A stretch of DNA of 64,000 nt from Deltaproteobacteria bacterium (lineage in GTDB: Bacteria > Desulfobacterota_D > UBA1144 > Nemesobacterales > UBA2774). Position numbers and translations under genes: made by a program. The notes under the pieces are model-generated. The model worked only from the letters and a program-made list of their open reading frames with translations. It was not told the origin of the DNA and ran no database searches. The stretch spans positions 166,277 through 230,276 of the forward strand of contig JAVKFU010000009.1 of the NCBI GenBank assembly GCA_040223695.1, written 5' to 3'. This document shows positions 1 through 9,605 of the stretch, one piece after another. How positions within the stretch are numbered: the stretch's first letter is position 1; every line of letters starts with the position of its first letter.

Positions 1-1
1 G

Positions 2-136
2 ATAACCGGCGTACCCCTTTTGCTTTTGAGCTACGGAGGTTCTTCGACACTTACCGCGATGATAGGGGTGGGGATAGTGCTTGGAATAAGGATGAGGAAA
101 TTCCCCGTGCCCGCCACCGCTGTGGAGCTGAGGTGA
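2..136 (+). CDS. RodA/FtsW-family peptidoglycan glycosyltransferase, C-terminal fragment
   Basis: Only the last 44 codons are inside the window; the gene begins upstream of base 1. The visible peptide contains the C-terminal SEDS-family signature TGVPLLLLSYGGSS followed by a last membrane helix and a short basic cytoplasmic tail ending at TGA. RodA/FtsW proteins polymerise lipid II into peptidoglycan glycan strands in the inner membrane during elongation or division. The fragment cannot separate RodA from FtsW; RodA is a guess. It converges tail-to-tail with the S58 peptidase gene, only 7 bp apart, so no terminator fits between them. Confidence 0.8.
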   Translation: MTGVPLLLLSYGGSSTLTAMIGVGIVLGIRMRKFPVPATAVELR

Positions 137-143
137 TTTCCTC

Positions 144-1106
144 CTATTCGAGATCGCTCAGTCCCGGTATGCCGCCCAGGCTCGTGGAGCGTTCTACAGC
201 CCTCAATATGGCCTTTTCCGCAAGCTCCGAGGCGATGATGCCGACAAGATTCGCTTCCTCCTCCATCCCTCCGCACGATGCGGCGATTACTACATCTCCG
301 TCCGCGACAGTATGAACGGGGGAAATAACCCTCGCAAGCCCCGTCTGAGCGATGCTGGCTATCCTGTAAAGCTCGGATTTGGAGAATTTAGCGTTTGTCG
401 CGACGACGGCCAGGGTAGTATTTTGAGATTCCTCCGGTCTGAACTTTACTCCGTTTTTGAAGAGGTTTACGGTTCCCGCGAATTTTCCGCTATCGGGGGA
501 CTCCCTTACCCCCGCGATGATTTTCCCGCTCTCAGGAGAAACTATGTCTCCGAACGCGTTTACGACGGCCAGGACTCCGACAATCGTACCGTTGTCTAAT
601 TTGTAACTGGCAGTACCTATTCCGCCTTTGGTCGCGTGATTTAACCCCAGTAGCTTTCCGATAGTAGCCCCCGTTCCGGCTCCGACGCTGCCTTCTTTCA
701 CACCGTCCGCGGCAGCGTTCACGCATGCCTCGTAGCCCATCTCGGCATCGGGCCTTATCTTTCCGTCTCCGATTCCGAGGTCGAATATCACTGCTGTCGG
801 GACCGACGGCACGACCATTCCGTATCCCACACCGAGACCTGTGCCCGATTCTTCGAGGTATCTCATTACCCCGCTTGAAGCGTCAAGGCCGTAAGCACTC
901 CCTCCCGTAAGCAGGATTGCGTGAATTTTGCCGAATGTATTATGTGAGAGCAGAGAGTCGATCTGTCTCGTGCTCGTTCCTCCTCCCCTCAAATCTATTG
1001 CGCCCGTCACCGGTTTCTCGAACAGGATAACCGTGCATCCCGTGACGGCCTCAAAATCAGAAGCGTGTCCTACCCTGATACCTTCAATATCCGTAATCGA
1101 ACTCAT
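144..1106 (-). CDS. P1/S58-family peptidase (DmpA-like aminopeptidase/amidase)
   Basis: A protein of about 320 residues of the DmpA/L-aminopeptidase D-Ala-esterase family (MEROPS S58), which self-cleaves to expose an N-terminal nucleophile and removes N-terminal residues from small peptides. Family features seen: the N-terminal ITDIEGIRVGHA, GTSTRQID, the glycine-rich LTGGSAYGLDASSGVMRYLEE, GSVGAGTGATIGK, and in the small-subunit half QNTTLAVVATNAKFSK, whose Asn-Thr-Thr is the usual self-cleavage and nucleophile region. An upstream in-frame extension to 1172 exists, but the ATG at 1106 matches the family N-terminus and is chosen; its ribosome site is weak. The protein lacks an obvious signal peptide, so it is probably cytoplasmic. 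The natural substrate is unknown. Confidence 0.85.
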   Translation of the reverse strand: MSSITDIEGIRVGHASDFEAVTGCTVILFEKPVTGAIDLRGGGTSTRQIDSLLSHNTFGKIHAILLTGGSAYGLDASSGVMRYLEESGTGLGVGYGMVVPSVPTAVIFDLGIGDGKIRPDAEMGYEACVNAAADGVKEGSVGAGTGATIGKLLGLNHATKGGIGTASYKLDNGTIVGVLAVVNAFGDIVSPESGKIIAGVRESPDSGKFAGTVNLFKNGVKFRPEESQNTTLAVVATNAKFSKSELYRIASIAQTGLARVISPVHTVADGDVVIAASCGGMEEEANLVGIIASELAEKAILRAVERSTSLGGIPGLSDLE

Positions 1107-1390
1107 TACAGTTATTCTAAAATCAAATTCGATAATTCCAAATTTAAGCGCTTCGCGGGGTGCTTTAATCAACTTGACAGGAAACTATAATCAGCTAAAA
1201 TCTACCTCGTTTTGAGGTTATAAGGGTCGAGCTTTTACAGTTAGGATAACCCTGCATAGTTTCATTAAAATATCCAATATTCACCCCATAATATGAGGAA
1301 CATAGCAAATATTATCAGAGTAACGAATAAGCGGTTCCGTGTGATTATTTAGGCCGCGGTATTCAAGGTGAAAAGGTCCGGCTTATAGAT

Positions 1391-2194
1391 ATGTCCAAAG
1401 TGAAAATTATATTAAGTATTCTGATGCCCCTTCTGTTTTTTTCCATCAACTCCGCCCACGCCATAACGGACTCGAGGGATATAAAGGAAATAGGGATTGA
1501 TGAAAAACTCGGGGACATTCTCCCGGATAATATAATTCTCAGTGATGAGAATAATTCGAAGGCGGAATTCGGTCAATTGTTAGCGAAAGACAAACCTACG
1601 GTTTTAAGTCTTGTTTACTATAGCTGTCCCAGACTCTGCAATTTTGCTTCAGACGGGCTTCTCCAGGTTATTAACGAAATGAACTCGCTCTCTCTGGGAG
1701 AGGATTTTAAAGTCCTGACAGTGAGTTTCGATCCTGAGGACAGCACCGACATAGCTAAATCCAAAGCTGTAAAATACCGGTCAAGCACGCAACGCGGGGA
1801 AGCATCGGAGGAAAACTGGGAATTCCTCACAGGGGATGCGGAAAATATAAAAAAACTTACCGAATCCGTCGGATTCAGATATAAGAAGGACGGAGAGGAA
1901 TTCGCCCACGCTTCCGCGCTAATAATTCTCACACCCGAGGGGAAGATTTCCAGATACCTCCACGGCATTCAGCATGAGCCCAGTGATTTCAGACTTTCAC
2001 TGATCGAGGCATCCGAAGGGCGGGTAGGCTCTTCCAGGGTAATTAACAAGGTTCTGCTTTTTTGCTACGGGTTTGATCCGATCGGAAAAAGATACGCGCT
2101 TAAAGCGTTAAATATAGTTAAAGCTGCGGGGGTAGTTACGTTATTCACTCTGTGCGGAGTGCTTGCCTATTTTTGGAGAAAGGAGAGGAAGTAA
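1391..2194 (+). CDS. SCO1/SenC-family copper chaperone for cytochrome oxidase
   Basis: A 267-residue thioredoxin-fold protein that delivers copper to the CuA site of oxidase subunit II and/or reduces its cysteines. It has a cleavable or anchoring N-terminal hydrophobic segment ending in a typical AHA site. The metal-binding CxxxC is in YYSCPRLCNFA, and the distal histidine ligand lies in FAHASALIILTPEG. A C-terminal membrane helix followed by RKERK anchors it to the inner membrane with the thioredoxin domain in the periplasm; this longer form with a C-terminal helix occurs in many SCO-like proteins. It lies 34 bp upstream of coxB and is first in the oxidase operon, which fits its role in CuA assembly. 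Confidence 0.9.
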   Translation: MSKVKIILSILMPLLFFSINSAHAITDSRDIKEIGIDEKLGDILPDNIILSDENNSKAEFGQLLAKDKPTVLSLVYYSCPRLCNFASDGLLQVINEMNSLSLGEDFKVLTVSFDPEDSTDIAKSKAVKYRSSTQRGEASEENWEFLTGDAENIKKLTESVGFRYKKDGEEFAHASALIILTPEGKISRYLHGIQHEPSDFRLSLIEASEGRVGSSRVINKVLLFCYGFDPIGKRYALKALNIVKAAGVVTLFTLCGVLAYFWRKERK

Positions 2195-2228
2195 CCTGAA
2201 TAGGAGAATGGAGGTTTAAAACAGACAC

Positions 2229-3167
2229 ATGACTTGGATTCCCGAGGTAGCATCAAATCTGGCCACCAAAGTAGACGGGGTACTGTGGGTTATCACCCTT
2301 ATGTCTCTGGTTTTCTTTGTGCTGATAACCGTGCTTTTGGTTTATTTCGCGATTAAATACAGACGGAGAAGAGAAGACGAGGAGACGCCTTATATTACCG
2401 GAAACGAGCCTCTGGAAATAATATGGACGGTTATTCCCTCGATCCTGCTGATACTCCTGTTTATATACGGCTTTGTCGTTTTCAAGGATATGAAAACACC
2501 TCCGGAAGATGCTCTCGAAGTGTCGGTTCTCGGAAAACAGTGGCTCTGGACTTTTGAATACTATAACGGCAAGAAAACGCTTAACGAGCTTTACGTGCAG
2601 CAAAACAGGCCTGTGAGGATGGTCATGAGGGCTGATGACGTTCTGCACAGCTTCTTCGTGCCCGCTTTCCGCGTGAAGCAGGACTTGGTTCCGGGAAGAT
2701 ACACCCAGTTATGGTTTACTCCTACTAAAATCGGCACTTTTGATATATTTTGCGCGGAGTACTGCGGTACCGGACACTCCGCTATGCTCGGGAAGGTAAT
2801 AGTTCTCAGCCCCGAGGCCTACGGCATTTGGGAAAAGGGAATAGAGGTTGACGACGGAGGGGCAGTCGCTGGTCTGCCGCCCGCCGAGCTCGGAGAAAAA
2901 ATTTATAAGGAGAAGGGATGCAACGCCTGTCACAGCATTGACGGGACCACCCTTGTCGGGCCTACGTTTAAGGGGATTTGGGGCAGGGAGGAAGAGATGC
3001 AGGACGGCTCTACGGTAACGGTTGACGAGAACTACATAAGAGAGTCGATTCTGGAGCCTCAAACGCAGGTTGTTAAGGGGTATCAGCCTGTTATGCCCTC
3101 TTTCAAGGGGATTTTAAGCGATGATGACATTACCGCGCTAATTGCGTACATGAAGACATTGAATTAA
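2229..3167 (+). CDS. coxB: Cytochrome c oxidase subunit II with fused cytochrome c domain
   Basis: Subunit II (312 residues) accepts electrons and passes them through CuA to heme a. Two N-terminal membrane helices (about 18-40 and 63-85) are followed by the cupredoxin domain with the aromatic patch KQWLWTFEYYNG and the CuA ligands in HSFFVPAFRVKQD and CAEYCGTGHSAMLG. The C-terminal third is a class I cytochrome c domain with the heme motif CNACH and the distal methionine in PVMPSF. The fusion makes this a caa3-type subunit II that carries its own electron donor domain. It sits between sco and coxA with good ribosome sites on each side. Confidence 0.95.
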   Translation: MTWIPEVASNLATKVDGVLWVITLMSLVFFVLITVLLVYFAIKYRRRREDEETPYITGNEPLEIIWTVIPSILLILLFIYGFVVFKDMKTPPEDALEVSVLGKQWLWTFEYYNGKKTLNELYVQQNRPVRMVMRADDVLHSFFVPAFRVKQDLVPGRYTQLWFTPTKIGTFDIFCAEYCGTGHSAMLGKVIVLSPEAYGIWEKGIEVDDGGAVAGLPPAELGEKIYKEKGCNACHSIDGTTLVGPTFKGIWGREEEMQDGSTVTVDENYIRESILEPQTQVVKGYQPVMPSFKGILSDDDITALIAYMKTLN

Positions 3168-3197
3168 AGTTTTTATTTTCCAAGGAGGCGTATTTTC

Positions 3198-4811
3198 ATG
3201 GCAAATCATTCGATTGCCCACAATGTATATGTTCCGTATTTAGAGAAGAAGGGAATATTATCCTGGCTCCTCAGCACTGACCATAAACGAATAGGGATTA
3301 TGTACCTTGTATCCATCTCGTTTTTCTTTCTGGTTGCCGGTGTGATTGCGCTCCTGATGAGATTGGAACTGCTGACTCCGGCCGCGGATTTCGTACAGCC
3401 TCATACCTACAACGTGCTTTTCACCCTTCACGGCTCGCTTATGGTCTTCTTCTTCGTTGTGCCCGGGCTCGCGGCGAGCTTCGGGAACTTCCTGATACCT
3501 CTCATGATCGGGGCGCCGGACGTCGCGTTCCCCAAGCTGAACCTGGGCAGTTACTGGATATACCTGCTCGGCACGCTGATAGTGCTTCTGGCGCTTATGA
3601 AACCGGCTGATACGGGCTGGACATATTACACCCCCTACAGCGCTACGACCGATACGGATGTTGTATTAATAACTTTGGGTGTTTTCGTGCTCGGATTCTC
3701 TTCGATACTCACCGGGCTGAATTTTATTGTGACTATTCACAAGATGAGGGCCCCGGGCATGACCTGGCACCGGCTGCCGCTTTTCATATGGGCCTCGTAC
3801 GCAACGGCTGTGCTTCAGCTCCTGGCGACCCCGGTTGTCGGTATTACGCTCCTTTTGCTGATAGCGGAAAGGACCTTGGGGGTAGGATTCTTTGACCCCG
3901 CCAAGGGCGGCGATCCCATTCTGTTCCAAAACTTCTTCTGGTTCTACTCTCACCCGGCGGTGTATATAATGATAATTCCCGCTATGGGCGTCATTTCGGA
4001 GATAATTCCCGTTTTCGCCAGAAAGCCGATTTTCGGCTACAAGGCCATTGCGTATTCGAGTCTCGGTATCGCGTTTATCAGCTTCCTCGTTTGGGCGCAC
4101 CACATGTTCACAAGCGGTATTTCCTCTCTCGCGGCGACGATCTTTTCATTCCTTACATTCCTGGTTGCGATACCTACGGCGATAAAGGTGTTTAACTGGA
4201 CCGCGACTCTGTACAAGGGCTCAATCCATTTACATTCGTCCATGCTCTATGCACTGGGTTTTATTTTCCTTTTCACCATAGGGGGCCTGACCGGACTGTT
4301 CCTCGGCGCGCTCGCTGCCGATATCCACCTTCACGACACATACTTTGTCGTTGCGCATATGCACTATGTCATGATAGGCGGAACGGTGATGGGATTTTTC
4401 GGCGCGCTTCATTTCTGGTATCCGAAATGGTTCGGGAAAATGTTCAATGAAATGGTGGCTAAAATCGCGTGGTTTCTCGTATTCGTCGGGTTCAACGTTA
4501 CGTTCTTCCCTCAGTTCTTCCTCGGAGTTCAGGGAATGCCAAGGAGGTACGCGACCTATCCGGCGGAGTTCGAGTCCCTGATGTCGCTGTCAACCTACGG
4601 CTCCTGGATTTTGGGCCTGGGAGTGCTTATTATGACAGTCAATCTGATCGCGGGTCTCTTTAACGGAGAGAAGGCCCCGCAGAACCCCTATAATTCGCTC
4701 TCTCTCGAGTGGCAGGTGCCTTCGCCGCCGCCCCATGAAAACTTTGATGAAATACCCCATGTAACCGACTGGACTTACGGTTACGGAAAAAAGAAGGAAC
4801 CGGAGGCTTAA
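3198..4811 (+). CDS. coxA: Cytochrome c oxidase subunit I (type A2 heme-copper oxidase)
   Basis: The catalytic subunit (537 residues) reduces O2 to water and pumps protons across the inner membrane. About twelve membrane helices are visible. Ligand motifs: [10 protein letters not shown] for heme a, [11 protein letters not shown] for CuB with the cross-linked His-Tyr pair, WAHHMFTSG, and [19 protein letters not shown] for heme a3 and heme a. The helix VI sequence is YSHPAV, not GHPEV, so the D-channel glutamate is absent and the enzyme is of the A2 type, in which the Tyr-Ser pair replaces it. AGGAGG lies 7 bases upstream of the ATG. It is followed after 3 bp by subunit III. Confidence 0.97.
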   Translation: MANHSIAHNVYVPYLEKKGILSWLLSTDHKRIGIMYLVSISFFFLVAGVIALLMRLELLTPAADFVQPHTYNVLFTLHGSLMVFFFVVPGLAASFGNFLIPLMIGAPDVAFPKLNLGSYWIYLLGTLIVLLALMKPADTGWTYYTPYSATTDTDVVLITLGVFVLGFSSILTGLNFIVTIHKMRAPGMTWHRLPLFIWASYATAVLQLLATPVVGITLLLLIAERTLGVGFFDPAKGGDPILFQNFFWFYSHPAVYIMIIPAMGVISEIIPVFARKPIFGYKAIAYSSLGIAFISFLVWAHHMFTSGISSLAATIFSFLTFLVAIPTAIKVFNWTATLYKGSIHLHSSMLYALGFIFLFTIGGLTGLFLGALAADIHLHDTYFVVAHMHYVMIGGTVMGFFGALHFWYPKWFGKMFNEMVAKIAWFLVFVGFNVTFFPQFFLGVQGMPRRYATYPAEFESLMSLSTYGSWILGLGVLIMTVNLIAGLFNGEKAPQNPYNSLSLEWQVPSPPPHENFDEIPHVTDWTYGYGKKKEPEA

Positions 4812-4814
4812 AAA

Positions 4815-5420
4815 ATGGAACGCCCCAGCGTTGAACATTCACACGTACATCATATGGACCCGGCAGTAGAGTACAGCTCTTCCAAGTTCGGCATGTGGCT
4901 CTTCCTGGGGACGGAAATATTGCTCTTCGGCGGACTATTCGCCGCTTACGCCATATTCCGCGCGAAGTATCCGGAGATGTTTTTCGAGCAGCACAAGGAG
5001 CTCAACAGGGAAATGGGAGCCGTCAATACCTGCATACTTATTTTCAGCAGTTTGACGATGGCTATGGGCGTGACAGCTATAAAACGGGGCAAGCAAAAGT
5101 TGACTGCCATTCTGCTGCTTGTCACGATTATTTGCGGGCTCGGGTTCGGCGTTGTGAAATATTTTGAGTACGGAGCCAAGTTTGCCCACCACATTTACCC
5201 TGACACGAGTATATTTTTCTCTCTGTACTTTATGATGACCGGCCTTCACATGCTGCACGTTTTTATAGGGCTGGTGATTCTTGCGGTAATGCTTGTGCTT
5301 ACGCTGAAGGGGAAGTTCACATCGAAGTACAATACCCCGATAGAGGTCGGGGGGCTTTACTGGCACCTGGTGGATTTAATCTGGATATATCTTTTCCCGT
5401 TATTATATTTAATCGGCTGA
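4815..5420 (+). CDS. coxC: Cytochrome c oxidase subunit III
   Basis: A 201-residue subunit III of the short, five-helix type common in caa3 and quinol oxidases. It stabilises the proton uptake path of subunit I. Recognisable elements are KFGMWLFLGTEILLFGG in helix I, TCILIFSSLTMAMG, the conserved FMMTGLHMLHVFIGL and the C-terminal GLYWHLVDLIWIYLFPLLYL. The N-terminus is histidine-rich and exposed. The start codon is 3 bp after the coxA stop, so translation is probably coupled. Confidence 0.95.
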   Translation: MERPSVEHSHVHHMDPAVEYSSSKFGMWLFLGTEILLFGGLFAAYAIFRAKYPEMFFEQHKELNREMGAVNTCILIFSSLTMAMGVTAIKRGKQKLTAILLLVTIICGLGFGVVKYFEYGAKFAHHIYPDTSIFFSLYFMMTGLHMLHVFIGLVILAVMLVLTLKGKFTSKYNTPIEVGGLYWHLVDLIWIYLFPLLYLIG

Positions 5421-5438
5421 CCGGAGGTTAATAAAAAA

Positions 5439-5744
5439 ATGGCGACAGATACTCATACTGAAGAACATATAACAGGCAACAGGACATACATTATCGTATG
5501 GATAGTTCTCATGATCCTTACGGCGATTACCGTCTATGTGTCGTACATACACTTCGGGATCTTCAATATCGTGGTTGCCATGGGGGTTGCGTCTATAAAG
5601 GCTTCCATAGTGGCTCTTTATTTCATGCATTTAAAATTCGAAGATTCCATTACATGGGTATTTGCGCTCTTTCCTCTGAGCCTGCTCGGTCTTTTAATAG
5701 GAATGACAATTCTCGATACGTTTACCAGGGTTGTGGTCCCGTAG
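5439..5744 (+). CDS. coxD: Cytochrome c oxidase subunit IV (prokaryotic type)
   Basis: A 101-residue protein with three predicted membrane helices, matching the prokaryotic COX4 (COX4_pro/CyoD-like) family in length, topology and in the second-helix segment SIKASIVALYFMHLKFE, which is the most conserved part of the family. It is an accessory subunit that helps assemble the CuB site. The gene starts 18 bp after coxC with GGAGG at a proper distance and lies in the same operon. Confidence 0.9.
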   Translation: MATDTHTEEHITGNRTYIIVWIVLMILTAITVYVSYIHFGIFNIVVAMGVASIKASIVALYFMHLKFEDSITWVFALFPLSLLGLLIGMTILDTFTRVVVP

Positions 5745-5761
5745 TCTATAAGAAATAATCA

Positions 5762-6622
5762 ATGATCGGTAAAATCTCTCTCATTCTCCTGTTTCTGCTT
5801 TTAGTATGGGGAAATCTGGTTGCGGGTCTTAAAGCGGGACTCGCATGTCCGGATTGGCCTCTGTGTCACGGGTCGGTTCTTCCCCCCCTAAGATGGGATA
5901 TCTATATGGAATTCATGCACCGTGTCATAGGGGGCGTAGCGTCGATCTTCCTGATTATTCTCTCCTATCAAAGGGTCAGGAGCTACCGGGGCGGCGCCAG
6001 AGCGGTTCCAATTCTTGTCGTGCTGCTCCTTCTGATCCAGATAGTCCTCGGGGGCGTTGTCGTCCTCATGGAGCTGCCCGTCGATCTCACCACCTATCAT
6101 TTCGCCAACGCCATTGTGATATTCTCGCTGGTCCTGTACCTGGTATTTTTCGACGGAATTGAGAATAAGCCGGGGTTCAGTATTGAGGGTTACAAGGGGC
6201 TTTTTTTTCTTTTGGGTGTTTTGGTGTTTATTCAGGCCGTTATGGGGGCCTATGTGAGGCATTCCGACTCAGGGCTGGCCTGTCCCGATTTCCCGACGTG
6301 TCTCGGTTACTGGATACCTCCCGAACTCTCCGGAATTATCCTCAATCATTTTGCGCACAGAATGATAGCCTATCTTATAACCTTAATCGTTATAGTGCTG
6401 CTTGTTTCGTCTTATATGTCTCGGGGCCTGAGGAGTTACAGGAGAGTGCTGTTTATTGCGCTTGGCCTTATAATCGTTCAGATACTTCTTGGTGTCGCGG
6501 TGGTTTATACCAGGCTTAACTTCGCGGCCGCGGCGCTTCACCTGCTGGTGGCGCTTTTAATACTATCTCTTGTGCTTTATACTTGGTTCCTGGGAATGAC
6601 GGGAAGCTTTAAAAAAGTTTGA
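5762..6622 (+). CDS. ctaA: Heme A synthase (COX15/CtaA family)
   Basis: The protein (286 residues) oxidises the C8 methyl of heme O to a formyl group, giving heme A for subunit I. Eight hydrophobic segments form two homologous four-helix halves. Each half keeps the paired-cysteine loop (CPDWPLCHG and CPDFPTCLG) and the heme-ligand histidines (FMHRVIGG, YHFANAI, NHFAHRMIAY, ALHLLVAL). It lies 17 bp downstream of coxD and 23 bp upstream of the chosen ctaB start, so heme A maturation is co-expressed with the oxidase. Confidence 0.93.
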   Translation: MIGKISLILLFLLLVWGNLVAGLKAGLACPDWPLCHGSVLPPLRWDIYMEFMHRVIGGVASIFLIILSYQRVRSYRGGARAVPILVVLLLLIQIVLGGVVVLMELPVDLTTYHFANAIVIFSLVLYLVFFDGIENKPGFSIEGYKGLFFLLGVLVFIQAVMGAYVRHSDSGLACPDFPTCLGYWIPPELSGIILNHFAHRMIAYLITLIVIVLLVSSYMSRGLRSYRRVLFIALGLIIVQILLGVAVVYTRLNFAAAALHLLVALLILSLVLYTWFLGMTGSFKKV

Positions 6623-6645
6623 ATTCGGGAATAAGTTATCTGACT

Positions 6646-7560
6646 ATGAATACGATTGAACATGTAGACAGAGCGCCGTCCAGGATAGTTGTTTCAACGA
6701 TCCTCCTTTCGAAACCGGGCATTATTCTGAGCGTCGCGTTTACGGGATTTGCCGGAATGGTTCTGGCGGCGGGGACGGTACCGGCTTTAGGCCTGACTCT
6801 CCTGGCGGTGGTATCTCTTCTTCTGAGCGCTGCCGGCTCCGCCATTCTGAATAATGTGCTCGACAAACAGATCGACGTCCTTATGAGCAGGCTCAGCAAA
6901 CGCGTGGACGCCCTCGAAGTGGTAGGAGAAAGGACAGCTGTAATAATATCCCTAATTTTCATAGCTATATCCCTTTTTATCTCTTTTTATTATCTGAATG
7001 TGGTGAATGCCGCCTTTATAATAGCGGCGATACTGAGTTATACCCTTCTCTATACGCTTTACCTGAAAAGAAGCTCTCCCTACGGGACTATACTCGGCGG
7101 TCTTCCGGGCGCGCTACCCGTCCTCATAGGGTACTCGGCTGTAAGACCTTCTATCGGCATTGATGGAATAATCCTGTTCGTCTTCATGATGCTCTGGCAG
7201 CCCCCTCATTTCTGGGCGCTTGCCCAGAAGTACAAGCTGGATTATAAAAAGGCCGGTGTGCCCGTGATGCCGGTCGCGATGGGAGCAAAATATACGAATA
7301 TAATGATACTCCTGTATTCGGTATCCCTCTTTCCCCTCTCCCTTTCGCTCTGGTTCCTGGGCTATGTCTCGGCGTATTACGCGATCTTTGCGGTTATTTC
7401 CGGCCTGTATTTCGAGTATATCATTATCCGGAGCGCCGTCACGAATTCGGGTTACGGTAAGGCGTTTGGCGCCTCTATACTGTATATGCTTGTCATAATG
7501 GCGTCTTTGATACTGGATTTATCCTTCAATCCGGTTCATGCTTCCATTGCCGGTATGTAA
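6646..7560 (+). CDS. ctaB: Protoheme IX farnesyltransferase (heme O synthase)
   Basis: A membrane prenyltransferase of the UbiA superfamily (about 304 residues) that attaches a farnesyl chain to protoheme to give heme O, the substrate of CtaA. The Asp-rich prenyl-diphosphate motif is NNVLDKQIDVLMSR, and the second conserved loop is YLKRSSPYGTILGGLPGALPVLIGY; PPHFWALAQKYKLDYKKAGVPVMP is the typical third block. The frame can be read from a TTG at 6619 that overlaps ctaA, but the ATG at 6646 gives the usual family N-terminus and is preferred. It is the last gene of the sco-cox-cta operon and converges on pepF. Confidence 0.93.
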   Translation: MNTIEHVDRAPSRIVVSTILLSKPGIILSVAFTGFAGMVLAAGTVPALGLTLLAVVSLLLSAAGSAILNNVLDKQIDVLMSRLSKRVDALEVVGERTAVIISLIFIAISLFISFYYLNVVNAAFIIAAILSYTLLYTLYLKRSSPYGTILGGLPGALPVLIGYSAVRPSIGIDGIILFVFMMLWQPPHFWALAQKYKLDYKKAGVPVMPVAMGAKYTNIMILLYSVSLFPLSLSLWFLGYVSAYYAIFAVISGLYFEYIIIRSAVTNSGYGKAFGASILYMLVIMASLILDLSFNPVHASIAGM

Positions 7561-7633
7561 TTCTGCGGTAATTTTTTCAAGGTCTGAGCGTCACATTTTC
7601 CGTCAAACGTTTTTTACCCCGGCGTCCCGCCCG

Positions 7634-9439
7634 TCAAATCAATGCTTTTAGTCTCTCCAGGGGTTCTTTGAGCGTGTGGATCGACTCGGCCCAGAACTCG
7701 GGCGATTCAAGATCGCGGCCTATGCTCCTTTTTGCTACATTCTCCGCCGTATCGGAGCCTGTAAGGCGTAGAAACTCCTCGTACTTCGGTAAAAATTCCT
7801 TCCCTTCTCTTTTAAACATGGAGAATAACCCACGGCTCAGCAGGTAGCCGAAGGTGTACGGGAAATTATAAAACGTAATCCCGGTAATGTAGAAATGAAG
7901 CTTGGACGCCCAGAAGTAGGGGTCTTCACCCCCTTCCTCGAGCACATCGCCGAATATTCGTCTCTGGGTTTCCGTCATCAGCCCCTTTAGTCTGCTTACG
8001 CTCACCTCTCCCTTCTGTCTCTCCTCGTAAAACGCTTTCTCGAACTCGAACCGTACCGGTATGTCCATCAAATATATAGCCCCGTGATTGATTTCCATAT
8101 CCAGCATGAGGGCTTTCTCGGCGTCCGTTACCGATTGGTCCTCCATGATTCCTTCGGCGAGTATCATTTCTCCGAAAGTGGAGGCCGATTCGGCCAGTGT
8201 CATAGGATAGAAATGAGCGTAAGGGCGGATGTCTCTCATTACGTAGCTGTGAAATGCGTGGCCCGCCTCGTGGGCGAGGGTCAGAACGTCCCCGATTGTC
8301 TCATTAAAGGTCATGAAAATTCTTGACTCCTTTGTCAGAAGCGAGCCCGTACAGAAGCCCCCCGGACGCTTGCCCTCACGCGGCTCCCAGTCTATCCAGT
8401 TTTTTGAATATGCCTTCTCTATAAAGTTTCCGAGTTCAGGGTATGAGGCGGAGAATGAATTCCCGACAAGGTTCTTCGCTTCATCCCATGATAGTGTCTT
8501 TTCAGCGGGCAGTTCGAGCGGGGCGCCAAGATCGAACCAGGCGATGTTATCACGTTTCATTGTCTTTGCCTTGAGCCTGAGTATGCTGCGCGGCACTTCC
8601 AGCTCCGAGTATATTGCTTCGAACATAGCGTCCAGCGTCTTCTTGCTCACGGAGGACTGGAACAGGGCTACTTCGAGAAAGTGGTCGATGCCCCTGTATC
8701 TGTTCAGAGTAAGCCTCGTGCCTGATATGGCGTTTAACGCAGCCGCGGCAGTGTCCTCAATGCCTCTCCAGGCCCTGTTGCCCCCCTCGAAAGCTGCTTT
8801 TCTCACTCGCCTGTCCGGTTTTTCCATCAGCGACCGCCTCTGAGAAATGGGCAGGGTCCGGGTCGTCCCGTCCGGGTATTCCATCTCGAACCTGAGCTTG
8901 CTGGAAACCGTATCGTAGAGTCTCCCCCATGCGTTTATACCGTCAACACCGAGGTCAGCCGCCAGAATTTCGTTCTCGGAGTCCATTCTTTTTTGCGATT
9001 CCTCGCGCAGCCTCCTCAGGTAATAACCGCCGCTTGCCAGGCTCTCTCTTCCGGCGAACGAGTTAAACGCGGTCTCCGAAGCGTCTTTCACCGATCTCTG
9101 GAGTTCCACTTTGAGCTTCGATAACTCCGCCCCGAGCATGGACATTTCGGCCTCTTCCCTCAAATAATCCTCGTTGTTGCCGTCAGCCGCGGAAAGGCAA
9201 CCTATGTAGGAGCTGAGGTGGGAGTAGCGCGTAACTATATCCTCGTTTTTCAGGAAAACCTCTTCCCATCCGCTCTCGTTCTCCTCATTTAACGGGGTAA
9301 GCGAAGCCGCTCTTTCTCTGATCGATTTAATGTCCTGTTTAAGCCGTTCCTTAAACTCTTTCATCCCGGGTCCGTTGAACTCGGGGAAGTAACTCGTCAG
9401 GTCCCAGTTCATTTTATCTGTCGAATTATTCTCGGTCAT
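7634..9439 (-). CDS. pepF: M3-family oligoendopeptidase (PepF-type)
   Basis: A cytoplasmic zinc metallopeptidase of about 601 residues that degrades short peptides. The HExxH zinc motif is in LAHEAGHAFHSYV, with the third ligand region ESASTFGEMILAE downstream. Family features also include SLLTKESRIFMTF and the C-terminal FYNFPYTFGYLLSRGLF. The frame runs open to 9652, but the ATG at 9439 is preceded by CCGGAGG at good spacing and begins with the usual NWDLTSYFP region, so it is the start; the upstream extension overlaps the promoter region of the divergent DUF3179 gene. Confidence 0.93.
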   Translation of the reverse strand: MTENNSTDKMNWDLTSYFPEFNGPGMKEFKERLKQDIKSIRERAASLTPLNEENESGWEEVFLKNEDIVTRYSHLSSYIGCLSAADGNNEDYLREEAEMSMLGAELSKLKVELQRSVKDASETAFNSFAGRESLASGGYYLRRLREESQKRMDSENEILAADLGVDGINAWGRLYDTVSSKLRFEMEYPDGTTRTLPISQRRSLMEKPDRRVRKAAFEGGNRAWRGIEDTAAAALNAISGTRLTLNRYRGIDHFLEVALFQSSVSKKTLDAMFEAIYSELEVPRSILRLKAKTMKRDNIAWFDLGAPLELPAEKTLSWDEAKNLVGNSFSASYPELGNFIEKAYSKNWIDWEPREGKRPGGFCTGSLLTKESRIFMTFNETIGDVLTLAHEAGHAFHSYVMRDIRPYAHFYPMTLAESASTFGEMILAEGIMEDQSVTDAEKALMLDMEINHGAIYLMDIPVRFEFEKAFYEERQKGEVSVSRLKGLMTETQRRIFGDVLEEGGEDPYFWASKLHFYITGITFYNFPYTFGYLLSRGLFSMFKREGKEFLPKYEEFLRLTGSDTAENVAKRSIGRDLESPEFWAESIHTLKEPLERLKALI

Positions 9440-9605
9440 TTTTCCTCCGGTTAATTTAATAGATTCGTGCCGGCCTTGAAATTTTTCTATGAAATATATC
9501 ATAACACTCCGGCATATGTCTGAGCCCGGCAATATCAGGATGTCGAGATGTTGATATTCGTTATCAGGGAGAAACTTTTTATTCGTTTTATCATCATAAT
9601 ATTTT

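Noticed and set aside
1270..1380. 19-codon frame starting ATGAGGAACATAG before the sco gene
   Set aside because: No ribosome site, no hydrophobic or charged pattern, and nothing conserved that I recognise.
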